Notes: generated by a model not told the origin, from the sequence alone. 22,498 nucleotides of DNA from JAKIYB01 sp964590255 (GCA_964590255.1 CAZPYA010000092.1:1-22498), one strand, 5' to 3'; counted from the stretch's first letter, positions 14,398-22,147 are shown. Numbers and translations: made by a program.

Positions 14398-15352
14398 TGC
14401 CCAGGCCGTGGCCGACGCACTGCTGGCCGCCCCCGCCCTGCTCATCGCCACCCACGTGAATCCGGAAGGCGACGCCATCGGCTCGATGTTGGCGCTGGCG
14501 CTGGCGCTGGAGCAGCGGGGGAAGACCGTCACCTGCTTCGATCATCACGGCGTACCGGAAAACTGCCGCTTCTTGCCCACCTGGGAGCGCGTGGTGACCG
14601 AGCTGCCCGACGTGCTGCCGCCGGCGATCGTCTATGTCGACGCCGACCGGCTGGAGCGCTGCAACCTGAGCCAGGAGCAGTTTCCGCACGCCGAGGTTTT
14701 CGTGCGTGTCGACCACCATACCAGCAGCGTGCCAGACCCCGGCCCGGCGTTTGTCGACACGAAGGCGGCCGCCGCGGGGGAGTTAGTCTTCGAGCTGCTG
14801 CCGCTGTTAGGCGCGGCATTAACGCCGGAAATCGCCACCTGCCTGCAGACCGCGCTGATGGTCGACACCGGGCGCTTCAGCTACACGAACACCACGCCGA
14901 CCACCCACCGCATCGCCGCCGAGCTGGTGGCGGCGGGCGCGGACGTGCCGACCATCGTCGACTGGACATGGGGCAGCATCAAGTATGAAGCCGCGCGGCT
15001 GATGGGCGCCGCCCTCACGACGCTGCAACTGGGCGCGGGTGGCCGCATGACCTGGGCGGTACTGCGTAACGAGGATTTCCAGAGCGTCAACGCCCTGCCG
15101 GAGGATACCGAGGGAATCATCGACGCGGTGCGCTCGATCCGCGGCGCGGAAGTGGCAGCACTTTTTTCAGAGAAGCGCGGCACCGTGCGAGTGAGCCTGC
15201 GCAGCCGCGGCCACGTGGATGTCGCCGCCTTGGCGCGGCAGTTCGACGGCGGCGGGCACGTGAAGGCCGCCGGCCTTACCTTTGAGGGCACCATGGAGCA
15301 TGCGCTGTGCGCCGTGCTGGGCGCCATCGAGCGCGCGCTGGACGCGCAGTAA
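14384..15352 (+). CDS. nrnA: DHH/DHHA1 phosphoesterase (NrnA-like, nanoRNase/pAp phosphatase)
   Basis: A 322-residue DHH subfamily-1 phosphoesterase. Motifs: ATHVNPEGDAIGSMLAL (His24, Asp30) for the metal site, VYVDADR, VRVDHHTSS with the DHH triad at 110-112, LMVDTGRFSYTNTTPTTH, and the DHHA1 loop FDGGGHVKAAG (289-292). NrnA degrades 2-5 nt RNAs and removes the 3' phosphate of pAp. The position right behind rbfA, overlapping by 14 nt, is its usual place in the nusA-infB cluster. Start ATG 14384 is fixed by the alignment of the first motif; upstream codons are the rbfA tail in another frame. The normal next gene, truB, is missing; a URO-D-family gene follows after 23 nt. Confidence 0.93.
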   Translation: MSRPDAQAVADALLAAPALLIATHVNPEGDAIGSMLALALALEQRGKTVTCFDHHGVPENCRFLPTWERVVTELPDVLPPAIVYVDADRLERCNLSQEQFPHAEVFVRVDHHTSSVPDPGPAFVDTKAAAAGELVFELLPLLGAALTPEIATCLQTALMVDTGRFSYTNTTPTTHRIAAELVAAGADVPTIVDWTWGSIKYEAARLMGAALTTLQLGAGGRMTWAVLRNEDFQSVNALPEDTEGIIDAVRSIRGAEVAALFSEKRGTVRVSLRSRGHVDVAALARQFDGGGHVKAAGLTFEGTMEHALCAVLGAIERALDAQ

Positions 15353-15375
15353 CCTTCCTACGAAAGATAACCGCC

Positions 15376-16464
15376 ATGACTTCTCGTGAACGCCTGCTGA
15401 CCGCCATGCGCCGGGGCACGCCCGACCGCATACCGTATACCTTTGACGCCACCGGCGAATGCGCGGAGGCACTGCGCGCGCACCTGGGGCTGGCCTCGAC
15501 CGGCGAGATCGCCGGCTACTTCGGGTGCGACCGTTTCGGCTCGGTGGCGAACCTGCTGGGTGCCGGGCACATCATCTGGAACCACGGCGGCGACCTGCCG
15601 GACGGCCGCCGGACCACGCTGTGGGGCACTCCGTTGAAGCGCGTGCAATACTCCACCGGCGCCTACTGGGAGTTCGATGTGCCGCCGCTGGCGCACATGG
15701 AGACGCCCGAGGAGATCGACGCCTACGCCTGGCCCGATCCGGACAACGTAGAGCTGGTGCCGCTGCCCGACCCGTCGGAGTGGCAGCCGCGGCAGGCGGA
15801 GATTGTCGTCGGCGAAGGCGCGTTCATCGGGCCCTTCGGCATCGCCTGGCAGGTGCGCGGCATGGAAGCGCTGATGATGGATATGATCGCCGATCCGGAG
15901 AACGTGGACGCCATCGTCGCTAATATTGAAGCCTTCACGCTGCCGCTGCTGGAGCGCGCACTCGATTTATACGCCGGCGCCATCGACTACGTGAGCTGCG
16001 GTGACGATTTCGGCACCCAACTCGGTTTGCTCATCAGCCGCGAGCATTTCGCGCGCTTCTTCGCCCCCAGCCTGAAGCGGCATTACGCGCTGGCGCGGTC
16101 GAAAGGCGTAATGGTCTACCAGCATAGCTGCGGCGCCATCTACGACATCATCCCTGATCTCATCGACTGTGGCGTGCAGGTGCTGAACCCCATCCAGGTG
16201 ACCGCCGAAGGCATGGACCCGACGCGGCTGAAGCGCGACTTCGGCCATGATCTGGCTTTCCACGGCGCCATCGATATCCAGCAGACGCTGCCTACCGGCA
16301 CCCCGGACGACGTTCGCCGCGAAGTGCGCGAACGCGTCACGCAGCTTGGTCCCAATGGCTACGTCCTCGGCTCCAGTCACGCGCTGCAGTCAGACATCCC
16401 GCCGGCGAATATCGTGGCGATGTACGAGGAAGTGCGGGCGATTGGGGCGGAGATGGCTGGATAG
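15376..16464 (+). CDS. URO-D family putative methyltransferase (copy 1)
   Basis: A 362-residue soluble protein of the uroporphyrinogen decarboxylase superfamily, of the sort related to MtaA/CmuA methyltransferases rather than HemE: SRERLLTAMRRGTPDRIPY at the start, FGIAWQVRGMEALMMDM, VSCGDDFGTQLGLLIS, and YQHSCGAIYDIIPDLIDCGVQ with the HxC pair His250/Cys252. The position where MtaA has its third zinc Cys reads Ser-His (GSSHALQ, His335). HemE's N-terminal porphyrin-binding RQAGR motif is missing, so haem synthesis is unlikely. No corrinoid protein gene is nearby. It starts 23 nt after nrnA with a weak Shine-Dalgarno (GAAAG), so it may be a passenger on that transcript. It is a paralogue of the product of 18229-19269, sharing GMDP...L.RDFG and the HSCGAI block. 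Confidence 0.85.
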   Translation: MTSRERLLTAMRRGTPDRIPYTFDATGECAEALRAHLGLASTGEIAGYFGCDRFGSVANLLGAGHIIWNHGGDLPDGRRTTLWGTPLKRVQYSTGAYWEFDVPPLAHMETPEEIDAYAWPDPDNVELVPLPDPSEWQPRQAEIVVGEGAFIGPFGIAWQVRGMEALMMDMIADPENVDAIVANIEAFTLPLLERALDLYAGAIDYVSCGDDFGTQLGLLISREHFARFFAPSLKRHYALARSKGVMVYQHSCGAIYDIIPDLIDCGVQVLNPIQVTAEGMDPTRLKRDFGHDLAFHGAIDIQQTLPTGTPDDVRREVRERVTQLGPNGYVLGSSHALQSDIPPANIVAMYEEVRAIGAEMAG

Positions 16465-16471
16465 GCGCTGT

Positions 16472-16542
16472 TGGAGGGCGAGACTCTGTCGAGCCGCGAT
16501 TACAGGTACTGTGGTTGCGGCTCGACAGAGTCTCGCCCTCCA
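16472..16542. terminator. 26-bp perfect stem between convergent genes, bidirectional terminator / repeat
   Basis: Starting TGGAGGGCGAGACTCTGTCG (16472-16497 in full), the left arm is exactly complementary to 16517-16542, with a 19-nt loop. It lies between the stops of two convergent genes (16464 and 16556), where it may end both transcripts. No T-run follows either side. The right arm's CTCGACAGAGTCTCGCCC matches the sequence flanking the element at 21988-22159 (CTCGACGGAGTCTCGCCC), so this is a dispersed repeat put to use. Confidence 0.75.
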
Positions 16543-16555
16543 GAAATCCTCGTTC

Positions 16556-18232
16556 CTACATTTTCTGCATCTCCGTGCAGATTTGCTCCACGATATTCAG
16601 GGTGACGGTGGCATTGCCGTCGGTATTGGTGGTGATGAAGCTGTTGTTTTCGTAGAGAATGAGGCCGGCGAAGCGGCCGTCTTCAGCCATGCGGCGGGCT
16701 TCTTCCAGGTACCAGGGATCGTTGTCGAAGACGTGGTGGTTGATGCTGATGGGGATGCCGTGGACGTGACAGTGAGCGGTCATCTCCGCGCCAAAGGCGT
16801 CCATGAGCAGCGCCCGACGGTGGTGGTAGGAGCGCAGCACCGCTTCATCGAGCAAGCCTTCATCGAGCCAGTGCTGCCAGTCGAAGTGGAGATTCGCTGG
16901 ATAGGCCAGCGCGCGCACACGCGGGGGATATGGGCGAAAATGGTCCATGTTGAGGTGGTAGCGCAGCCGTACGCCGTGGGCGGACAGGCGCGCTTTCGCC
17001 GCACGCAGGAATGCCGTGTAGGCTTCGCCGCGGACGCGGGCAATCTCGGATAATACCTCTTTGGCAGGATCAACTTGCGCCAATACGGCGGGATTGAAGC
17101 CGTAGGCTTCCGGTTCATCGGTATGGGTGCAGTGGTTTTCCTCGCGAAAGTCGACGCCATCGACGCCTGCGGCGATGATGGCGTCCAGGCACTGTAGCCA
17201 GAAGGCCTGCACGGCGGGCTCCGTCTCGCACAGCGCGGCGGGCAGCGTGGCGTTGCGCCCGCGGGCGAAGGCGATGACGCCGTTGCGTCCCGAGGTATTC
17301 AGTTCATCGAGCACGGTGACGCCATTGCCGAAGCCGTAGTCGAAAATGAACCCCCACTCGCGAAAATCAACCTTATTCGCCAACCACACCCCACCACCGG
17401 TGGCGAACGTGCCGGGGATTTCGCGCCCATTCGCATCGAGCGCCACCAACAGCGCCGCGCCACTATTCGCAAAATCGCCCGGGCCGTCGGTGAAGTCGGT
17501 CGTCACCAGCAGATACGGATCATCCAGGCGCAGGCCGGACAAGGTGAGCACGCGCACCGGATCGCCTTGCCGGGTGACAAACGCGCCCATGTAGTCACAG
17601 ACATCGCGCGGCGCGGTCTCGATGCTTTCCGTCACGGTGAATGGCACGTTTGCCGGCTGATACTGGTAGTTGTCGGCGCTCGTCCAGATTTGCAGGTGGT
17701 CGGCGGTGACACGCGTGGGGGCGTCGTGGCGCTTTACCAGCTTCAGCGCGCAGACCGTCGCCTCGCCGTGCGGCAGGTCATCCGACCTCCGTTGGATACG
17801 CAGGTGCGGGTGGGCAACGACAAACGGGTCAAGCACGCATAACTGCCCACCGACGTGCGGCAGCAGCCCGCAAGCTTTCGCTTCCGGCGCGCCTTCCGGC
17901 GCGACCAGGGCGACGCCCGTCTCATACGGTTTATAGTATCCGTATACTTCCATGCCGTAGCGATGCCCGGCCTCGACGGCGACCCGCAGCGGATTGCCCA
18001 GCGACTGGTAGGTTGCTTTGGCCCGCGACCATGACGACTGCCCGTCGTGAAAAGCCGGCATACACCAGCCGCCGCGTTCGTCGGCGTAATAGGCCCAACT
18101 GACCCGCTTCACGCCCCGCGACGCCAGCGCGCGCATGAGATCGTCGACGTCGCGTTCGGTCCAGACATGATCCGCCGTCAGCGCGTCATCGAGGAAATCC
18201 ACCAGCACTTCGAGCATGAATGGCTGTGTCAT
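16556..18232 (-). CDS. TIM-barrel glycosidase-like protein, unknown family
   Basis: A 558-residue soluble protein with no signal peptide. I do not recognise a named family. Residues 25-110 begin a barrel (WTERDVDDLMRALASRGVKRVSWAYYADERGGW, then HRYGMEVYGYYKPYE). Residues about 165-310 are beta-rich, probably an inserted sandwich (DHLQIWTSADNYQY, VRVLTLSGLRLDDPYLLV). The barrel resumes with AFWLQCLDAIIAAGVDGVDFREENHCTHTDEPEAYGFN, whose Asp-Arg-Glu-Glu cluster is a plausible active site, followed by VRLRYHLNMDHF, FDWQHWLDE and GIPISINHHVFDNDPWYLEE. The arrangement resembles glycosidase-like proteins common in Lentisphaerota, Planctomycetota and Armatimonadota. Its ATG overlaps the stop of the URO-D-family gene (ATGA, 18229-18232), so the two are translated together; GGGAG just upstream can serve reinitiation. 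Confidence 0.65.
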   Translation of the reverse strand: MTQPFMLEVLVDFLDDALTADHVWTERDVDDLMRALASRGVKRVSWAYYADERGGWCMPAFHDGQSSWSRAKATYQSLGNPLRVAVEAGHRYGMEVYGYYKPYETGVALVAPEGAPEAKACGLLPHVGGQLCVLDPFVVAHPHLRIQRRSDDLPHGEATVCALKLVKRHDAPTRVTADHLQIWTSADNYQYQPANVPFTVTESIETAPRDVCDYMGAFVTRQGDPVRVLTLSGLRLDDPYLLVTTDFTDGPGDFANSGAALLVALDANGREIPGTFATGGGVWLANKVDFREWGFIFDYGFGNGVTVLDELNTSGRNGVIAFARGRNATLPAALCETEPAVQAFWLQCLDAIIAAGVDGVDFREENHCTHTDEPEAYGFNPAVLAQVDPAKEVLSEIARVRGEAYTAFLRAAKARLSAHGVRLRYHLNMDHFRPYPPRVRALAYPANLHFDWQHWLDEGLLDEAVLRSYHHRRALLMDAFGAEMTAHCHVHGIPISINHHVFDNDPWYLEEARRMAEDGRFAGLILYENNSFITTNTDGNATVTLNIVEQICTEMQKM

Positions 18233-19269
18233 TGTCGAACTCCCATTCCTATCGCCTCACTCAATGCCAGCACATTAGCCAGCGGCGTATCCGGCTGGAT
18301 GGTGTGGCTGGCGGCGAAGATGTAGCCATCGCCCATGCCGGCTATAAGGTCGCGGGCGTGTTGGCGCACGGCGTCGGCATGGGCGTGGATGAGGAATTCC
18401 TGCGTGTCGAGTCCGCCCATGAAGGCGAGGCGGTCACCGAAGTCGCGCGTAAGTTCCAGTGGATCCATGCCGGGGCAGAGGGGCTGCAGCGGGTTGAGCA
18501 CGTCGACGCCGATTTCGATTAACTCGGGAATGATGGGACGGATGGCGCCACAGGAGTGATACGCGACGATGATGCCCGGCTGCGCAGCCTTCACCGCGGC
18601 GATGATACCGGCGAGGCGGGGTTTCAGCAACTCGCGCCAGAGTGCGGGGGAGAGCATCATTGCCTCCTGGCCGCCCACGTCGTCGCCCAACCATATCCAA
18701 TCGATGGGCAGGCGCAGCGCGCCCAGGCAGACGGCGGTGGTGAAGGCGGCGGCGCGGTCGAGAAAACCGGCTACGATCTCCGGCTCTTCCAGCATATCCA
18801 CCAGCAGGCGGTCCATGCCGCGGATGTGATAGCACGGTTCGAAGATGGAACCGGAGACGTCGGCGCCGATGAAAAATTCGTCGCCGTAGATGTCGCACAG
18901 CCGTGCCAGCGCGTCGTAGCGCCCCGGTTCGTCAGGATCGGGGAAGGCGTAGTCCGCCAGCGCCTCGACCGGCTCGTTGGCCAGCGGATTGCGCACGACC
19001 TGGTTGTACCAACCCTCGCGCGCCCAGGTGACGCCCCAGGCGTCGGTGTAGCGCTCGCCCGACCGCAGAGGGCGGAACATCTCCCGGTTGATGCTGACAT
19101 GCACCTGCTTAATGTCGTTGCTCAGCCGAACATCGGCCTCCTCGGCCTTCCAGCCAAAGGCATCGCGGAAGCGATCGTACCACATCGGGTGGTACCACAT
19201 CCACATCGGCGCCCTATCGGTGGGCTGGCGACGTAACGCGGCGTAAACACGGGCTTTGGGCGTCATCAT
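18229..19269 (-). CDS. URO-D family putative methyltransferase (copy 2)
   Basis: A 346-residue paralogue of the protein at 15376-16464: TPKARVYAALRRQPTDRAPMW, YHIRGMDRLLVDMLEEPE, WIWLGDDVGGQEAMMLSPALW, AYHSCGAIRPIIPELIEIGV (His238, Cys240), GMDPLELTRDFGDRLAFMGGLD and ASHTIQPDTPLANVLAL (His322). The HxC...His pattern, not HxC...Cys, is shared by both copies. The family moves methyl groups between corrinoid proteins and thiols in known cases; substrate here unknown. Of the possible starts, ATG 19269 (MMTPK) has GAGGGGAG 5-8 nt upstream and fits the family; a longer frame to 19389 runs into repeat DNA. First gene of a two-gene operon, with a dyad (19312-19337) in its upstream region. Confidence 0.85.
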   Translation of the reverse strand: MMTPKARVYAALRRQPTDRAPMWMWYHPMWYDRFRDAFGWKAEEADVRLSNDIKQVHVSINREMFRPLRSGERYTDAWGVTWAREGWYNQVVRNPLANEPVEALADYAFPDPDEPGRYDALARLCDIYGDEFFIGADVSGSIFEPCYHIRGMDRLLVDMLEEPEIVAGFLDRAAAFTTAVCLGALRLPIDWIWLGDDVGGQEAMMLSPALWRELLKPRLAGIIAAVKAAQPGIIVAYHSCGAIRPIIPELIEIGVDVLNPLQPLCPGMDPLELTRDFGDRLAFMGGLDTQEFLIHAHADAVRQHARDLIAGMGDGYIFAASHTIQPDTPLANVLALSEAIGMGVRQ

Positions 19270-19311
19270 TGCACTCCCCTCACAGCATCGGAACCTCACA
19301 TCCATTTCGCG

Positions 19312-19337
19312 CCTTGCGCATGATCTCCTGCGCAAGG
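19312..19337. promoter_or_regulatory. Dyad upstream of URO-D copy 2 (possible operator)
   Basis: CCTTGCGCA (19312-19320) and TGCGCAAGG (19329-19337) are exact inverted repeats 8 nt apart, about 43-68 nt before the ATG at 19269. Outer ATTTCGC (19304-19310) and GCGAAAT (19354-19360) extend the symmetry. It might be an operator or a leader hairpin; no regulator gene is adjacent. Confidence 0.35.
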
Positions 19338-19361
19338 GGAAAGAGAGGTTGTGGCGAAATC

Positions 19362-19400
19362 GGGAAATGGGAACCGCAACGGATATCAACAGGTTGCGGT
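19362..19400 (+). repeat. Degenerate half-unit of GGGAAATGGG family
   Basis: GGGAAATGGGAACCGCAACG resembles the left arm of the element 63 nt to the right; its own inner pair ACCGCAAC (19373-19380) and GTTGCGGT (19393-19400) forms a hairpin. The matching right arm is not seen. Confidence 0.5.
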
Positions 19401-19424
19401 ATCAGGCCGCGTGAACGTATGATC

Positions 19425-19511
19425 GGGAAATGGGTACAGCAACGAATTTCCAGCGAGTGCATGATCGAAAAGCTTCTGCATACCGGGAAATTCGTTACAG
19501 TCCCCATTTCT
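19425..19511. repeat. Palindromic element, GGGAAATGGG family (copy 2)
   Basis: The left arm (19427-19450) is identical to 10204-10227 and the right arm (19487-19510) differs from 10266-10289 at one position, while the 36-nt centre is unrelated. Conserved arms around a free centre indicate an element whose ends are recognised by something, as in REP/RAYT pairs or MITEs. Confidence 0.75.
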
Positions 19512-19659
19512 AGCTGGTGCTGGGGGCGGATAGGACACATGGGAACTGTTGTCGCTTCACCAGCAGGAATGAAGATGGGGAGCAATGGCGAGGGCAGTCC
19601 CAGAGCGGATGCTATTTTTCTCGGTGGTATGAGCTGGTACGGCATATTGAGGGATTTCG

Positions 19660-21093
19660 ATGGTAGATCGCATGATGCACATCGATGAGGTTTTAGCGCA
19701 GGTGCCGCATCTGGCGGAGTTGACGGCGGCGCGGGACACCGTGCACATGCCCGCCTGGGTGGTGGGCGGGACGGTGCGCGACTTGCTGCTGGGGCGGGCG
19801 CCGGACGACGTGGATGTGGCGACGCAGCACCCCGAGCCGCTGGCGCGGCGCTTCGCCGAGTTGACCGATGGCCGCGTAGTGCCAATGGACCTGGAGAACG
19901 GTATCTGGCGCGTGGCGATGCCGGACAGCAAATATATTGACGTCTGCCGTTTCCGCGCCTGCGATATCCTGGGCGACCTGCGCGGGCGGGACTTCACCTT
20001 TAATGCCATGGCGCTGCGCCTGCCGGAAGATGGCAAGCCCGGCGGTCTGCTGGACCCTTTCCGTGGGCTGGACGATCTCAACGCCGGTTTGCTGCGCATG
20101 GTGGATGCCCGCGCCTTCATCGACGACCCCGCCCGCATCCTGCGTGCCTTCCGCTTCATGAGCGACCTGCGGTTGGCGCTGGATGATGACACCCGTGCCG
20201 CCATGCTGGCCGTCGCCCCGCGCCTGCGCGAGGTGGCGGTGGAGCGCCTGCTGCAGGAGTGGTGGAAGCTGTGCGGGGGCGCGCACGCCGCCCTGGCGTT
20301 GCGCGAGATGAGCGACGCCGGCGTGCTGGGCATCCTCTTCCCCGAACTGCTGGACACGAAGGGGTTGCAGCAGAACGCCTACCACCACCTGGACGTGTGG
20401 GAGCACCTGCTGCTGGTCGTGGCGGGCACGACGCGGCTACTGCGCCACCCGGAAGCGATGCTGCTGGACCTGGCACCGGAGTTTGCGCCGCTGCTGAACG
20501 ACGCCCACCGCGGCGCGCGGCTGGTGTGCGCGGCCCTGTTGCACGACATCGGCAAGCCCGCCACGCGCTCGGTGAAGCACGGCCGCGTGCACTTTTACGG
20601 GCATGAGCTGGCCGGGGTGGACATCGCGACCGCCATCGCGACCCGCCTGCGCATGAGCCGGCAGGACACCCAGGCGCTGACCGAGATCGTGCGTCACCAC
20701 ATGCGCCCGCTGTTCCTCGCACAGCAGATCAATGGCACAGGCCCGGGCCGCAAGGCGATAGTAAAATTCTTCGAGGAGACGGGCGACGCGTGGCTGGAGG
20801 TGCTGGCGCTGTCGGTGGCGGACAAGGCCGCCGCCCGCGGGCCGGAGAGCGACCCCGACATCCACGAAAAGCAACTGGCGCTGTACCGGCAGCTTTTCGT
20901 CTTTCACCGCGACGTCTACACGCCGGCGCTGGCACACCCGCTGCTCACCGGCGCCGACCTGCTGCCGCTGCTGCCGCCGGGCCCGCGGATCGGCACGCTG
21001 CTGAAACAGGCGCGTTACCTGCAACTCGTGGGCGACCTAACCACCCGCGAGAAGGCGCTGAACTGGGCGCGGCGAAATTGCGAACATGCCTGA
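19660..21093 (+). CDS. CCA tRNA nucleotidyltransferase / poly(A) polymerase family protein with HD domain
   Basis: A 477-residue class II nucleotidyltransferase. The head domain has VVGGTVRDLLLGRAPDDVDVAT (GGxVRD at 36-41; metal-binding Asp50 and Asp52), YIDVCRFRACD, then GRDFTFNAMALRL and DPARILRAFRFMSDL, the ribose and nucleotide recognition motifs. An HD phosphohydrolase-like domain follows from about 280: AALLHDIGKPAT (His295, Asp296), HFYGHELAGVD, VRHHMRPLF. It adds CCA to tRNA 3' ends, or only CC or A, or oligo(A) to RNA; these subtypes cannot be separated by eye. The HD domain adds phosphatase/phosphodiesterase activity in E. coli. GAGGG at 19649-19653 supports ATG 19660. Its stop overlaps the start of the methyltransferase gene by 8 nt. 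Confidence 0.92.
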   Translation: MVDRMMHIDEVLAQVPHLAELTAARDTVHMPAWVVGGTVRDLLLGRAPDDVDVATQHPEPLARRFAELTDGRVVPMDLENGIWRVAMPDSKYIDVCRFRACDILGDLRGRDFTFNAMALRLPEDGKPGGLLDPFRGLDDLNAGLLRMVDARAFIDDPARILRAFRFMSDLRLALDDDTRAAMLAVAPRLREVAVERLLQEWWKLCGGAHAALALREMSDAGVLGILFPELLDTKGLQQNAYHHLDVWEHLLLVVAGTTRLLRHPEAMLLDLAPEFAPLLNDAHRGARLVCAALLHDIGKPATRSVKHGRVHFYGHELAGVDIATAIATRLRMSRQDTQALTEIVRHHMRPLFLAQQINGTGPGRKAIVKFFEETGDAWLEVLALSVADKAAARGPESDPDIHEKQLALYRQLFVFHRDVYTPALAHPLLTGADLLPLLPPGPRIGTLLKQARYLQLVGDLTTREKALNWARRNCEHA

Positions 21094-21730
21094 CGAAACC
21101 ACCGTTGCAGAGCATTATGACCGGATGATCGACGAGATCGACGATCCGGCGCATCACGTCACCGATTCCTTCTTCGACGAAGGGCTGATGCGCGCGTGGA
21201 TGGAATACGCCGACGGCCCCGCCTTCTTCGCCGCCATGGGTGACGTGCGCGACCTGCGCGTGCTGGAGGTGGGCGTGGGCACCGGGCGGGTGGCGAAAAA
21301 GCTGCTCGATCTTGGGTGCGCGGCGCTCACCGGCCTTGATATCTCGGCGAAATCACTCGAACGTGCTCGACGCAATCTCGGCAATGATCCGCGTGTGGAA
21401 TTACTGCTGGTAGATATCCTCGACTTCGATCGTCCGGACGCCTTCGACCGCGTTTACTGCGCCTGGTCATTTTTCCATATCGCCGACCAGCCACGCGCCC
21501 TGGCGCGCATGGCCGCGGCACTGAAACCCGGCGGCCGGCTGGTGCTGTCGCTGGAAGAGGGTGACGAATGGCTCGACTACGGCCCACGGGTGATACGCCA
21601 GTACCCCATCGACGTAGGAGCGGTCGGCGATCGGCTGTCGGCGCTGGGGTGCCGTGTGGAACCGCCGGTACCAGAGTGCGATGCGGAGGGGGTGCTGGTG
21701 ACGACGGTTGTCTCCGCGACACGCATATAA
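21086..21730 (+). CDS. Class I SAM-dependent methyltransferase
   Basis: A 214-residue protein with the Rossmann-like SAM fold: motif I VLEVGVGTGRVAKKLLDLG (from residue 59), the acidic ribose-binding residue in LTGLDISAKSLERARRNLG, VELLLVDILDF, the motif IV region FDRVYCAWSFFHI and post-motif KPGGRLVLSLEEGDEW. It fits the Methyltransf_11/25 type, with small-molecule or tRNA substrates common. The substrate cannot be told. Its ATG lies inside the end of the CCA-family gene (ATGCCTGA), so the pair is cotranslated; a role in RNA modification is possible but unproven. Confidence 0.88.
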   Translation: MPDETTVAEHYDRMIDEIDDPAHHVTDSFFDEGLMRAWMEYADGPAFFAAMGDVRDLRVLEVGVGTGRVAKKLLDLGCAALTGLDISAKSLERARRNLGNDPRVELLLVDILDFDRPDAFDRVYCAWSFFHIADQPRALARMAAALKPGGRLVLSLEEGDEWLDYGPRVIRQYPIDVGAVGDRLSALGCRVEPPVPECDAEGVLVTTVVSATRI

Positions 21731-21806
21731 CCTGACCCTGGAAGGCGAATTGAGCCGCGACCACGTGCACCAGTACGTGCGAAGGCACATCCGGCGCCTT
21801 CGCACG

Positions 21807-21929
21807 GCCCTCACCCCCGACCCCTCTCCCAAGCTTGGGCGAGGGGAGCTATATGAGATGACAGAATATGTGATTGAAGACAGATCACTCCCCTCTCCCA
21901 GCATTGGGAGAGAGGCCGGGGGTGAGGGC
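21807..21929. repeat. 123-bp palindromic element, CCCTCACCCCCGACCCC family
   Basis: The left end GCCCTCACCCCCGACCCCTC (to 21832) and the right end 21904-21929 are inverted repeats matching at 24 of 26 positions. Inside, CTCTCCCAAGCTTGGGCGAG and CTCTCCCAGCATTGGGAGAG are further hairpins, and GAGGGGAG / CTCCCCTC an inner pair. The half copy at 1896-1934 shares the left side, including GAGGGGAGCTAT. Repeats like this are known in many bacterial phyla. Confidence 0.7.
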
Positions 21930-21999
21930 GCGCGAGGGAGCCGCGAGCGAATAATTCGCATACGCATGCACGTGAGTATGACTCGACGGAGTCTCGCCC

Positions 22000-22147
22000 A
22001 ATACCGTTCAAATATGGGCTCTCGACCGCCACGCGCAACCTCTCCCCCAGACCCCTCCCCTACATGGGGAGGGGAGAGTCATGAGGAAATGTGGCGGCAG
22101 GGAGAGGCGGGTTCGCCCTATGCAGCAGGCGTATTTGAACGGTATTG
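22000..22147. mobile_element. 148-bp terminal-inverted-repeat element (MITE-like) with 12-bp direct repeats
   Basis: AATACCGTTCAAATA (22000-22014) and TATTTGAACGGTATT (22132-22146) are perfect inverted ends; with flanking CCC/GGG the match is 18 bp (21997-22014 and 22132-22149). GGAGTCTCGCCC stands directly at both sides (21988-21999 and 22148-22159). Inner hairpins: GACCGCCAC/GTGGCGG and CTCTCCCC/GGGGAGAG. It encodes nothing. Removing it with one direct repeat restores CTCGACGGAGTCTCGCCCTC, which matches 16521-16540 in the repeat there, as expected for a target site. Confidence 0.65.

Larger units (their letters stand above)
19270..19659. other. 390-nt divergent intergenic region with repeats
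   Basis: Between the leftward URO-D gene and the rightward CCA-family gene. It holds the dyad 19312-19337, a degenerate GGGAAATGGG half-unit at 19362-19400 and the complete element 19425-19511. From 19512 to 19640 I see nothing clear; the Shine-Dalgarno GAGGG of the next gene is at 19649-19653. No convincing -10/-35 pair was found on either strand. Confidence 0.5.

Noticed and set aside
15376..16464. Haem-pathway uroporphyrinogen decarboxylase (hemE)
   Set aside because: The HemE N-terminal porphyrin-site motif is missing and an MtaA-like HxC motif is present; no other haem genes are nearby.
19280..19885. 201-codon leftward frame over the start of the CCA-family gene
   Set aside because: Pro/Ala/Arg-rich antisense product of a well-supported gene, continuing through repeats.
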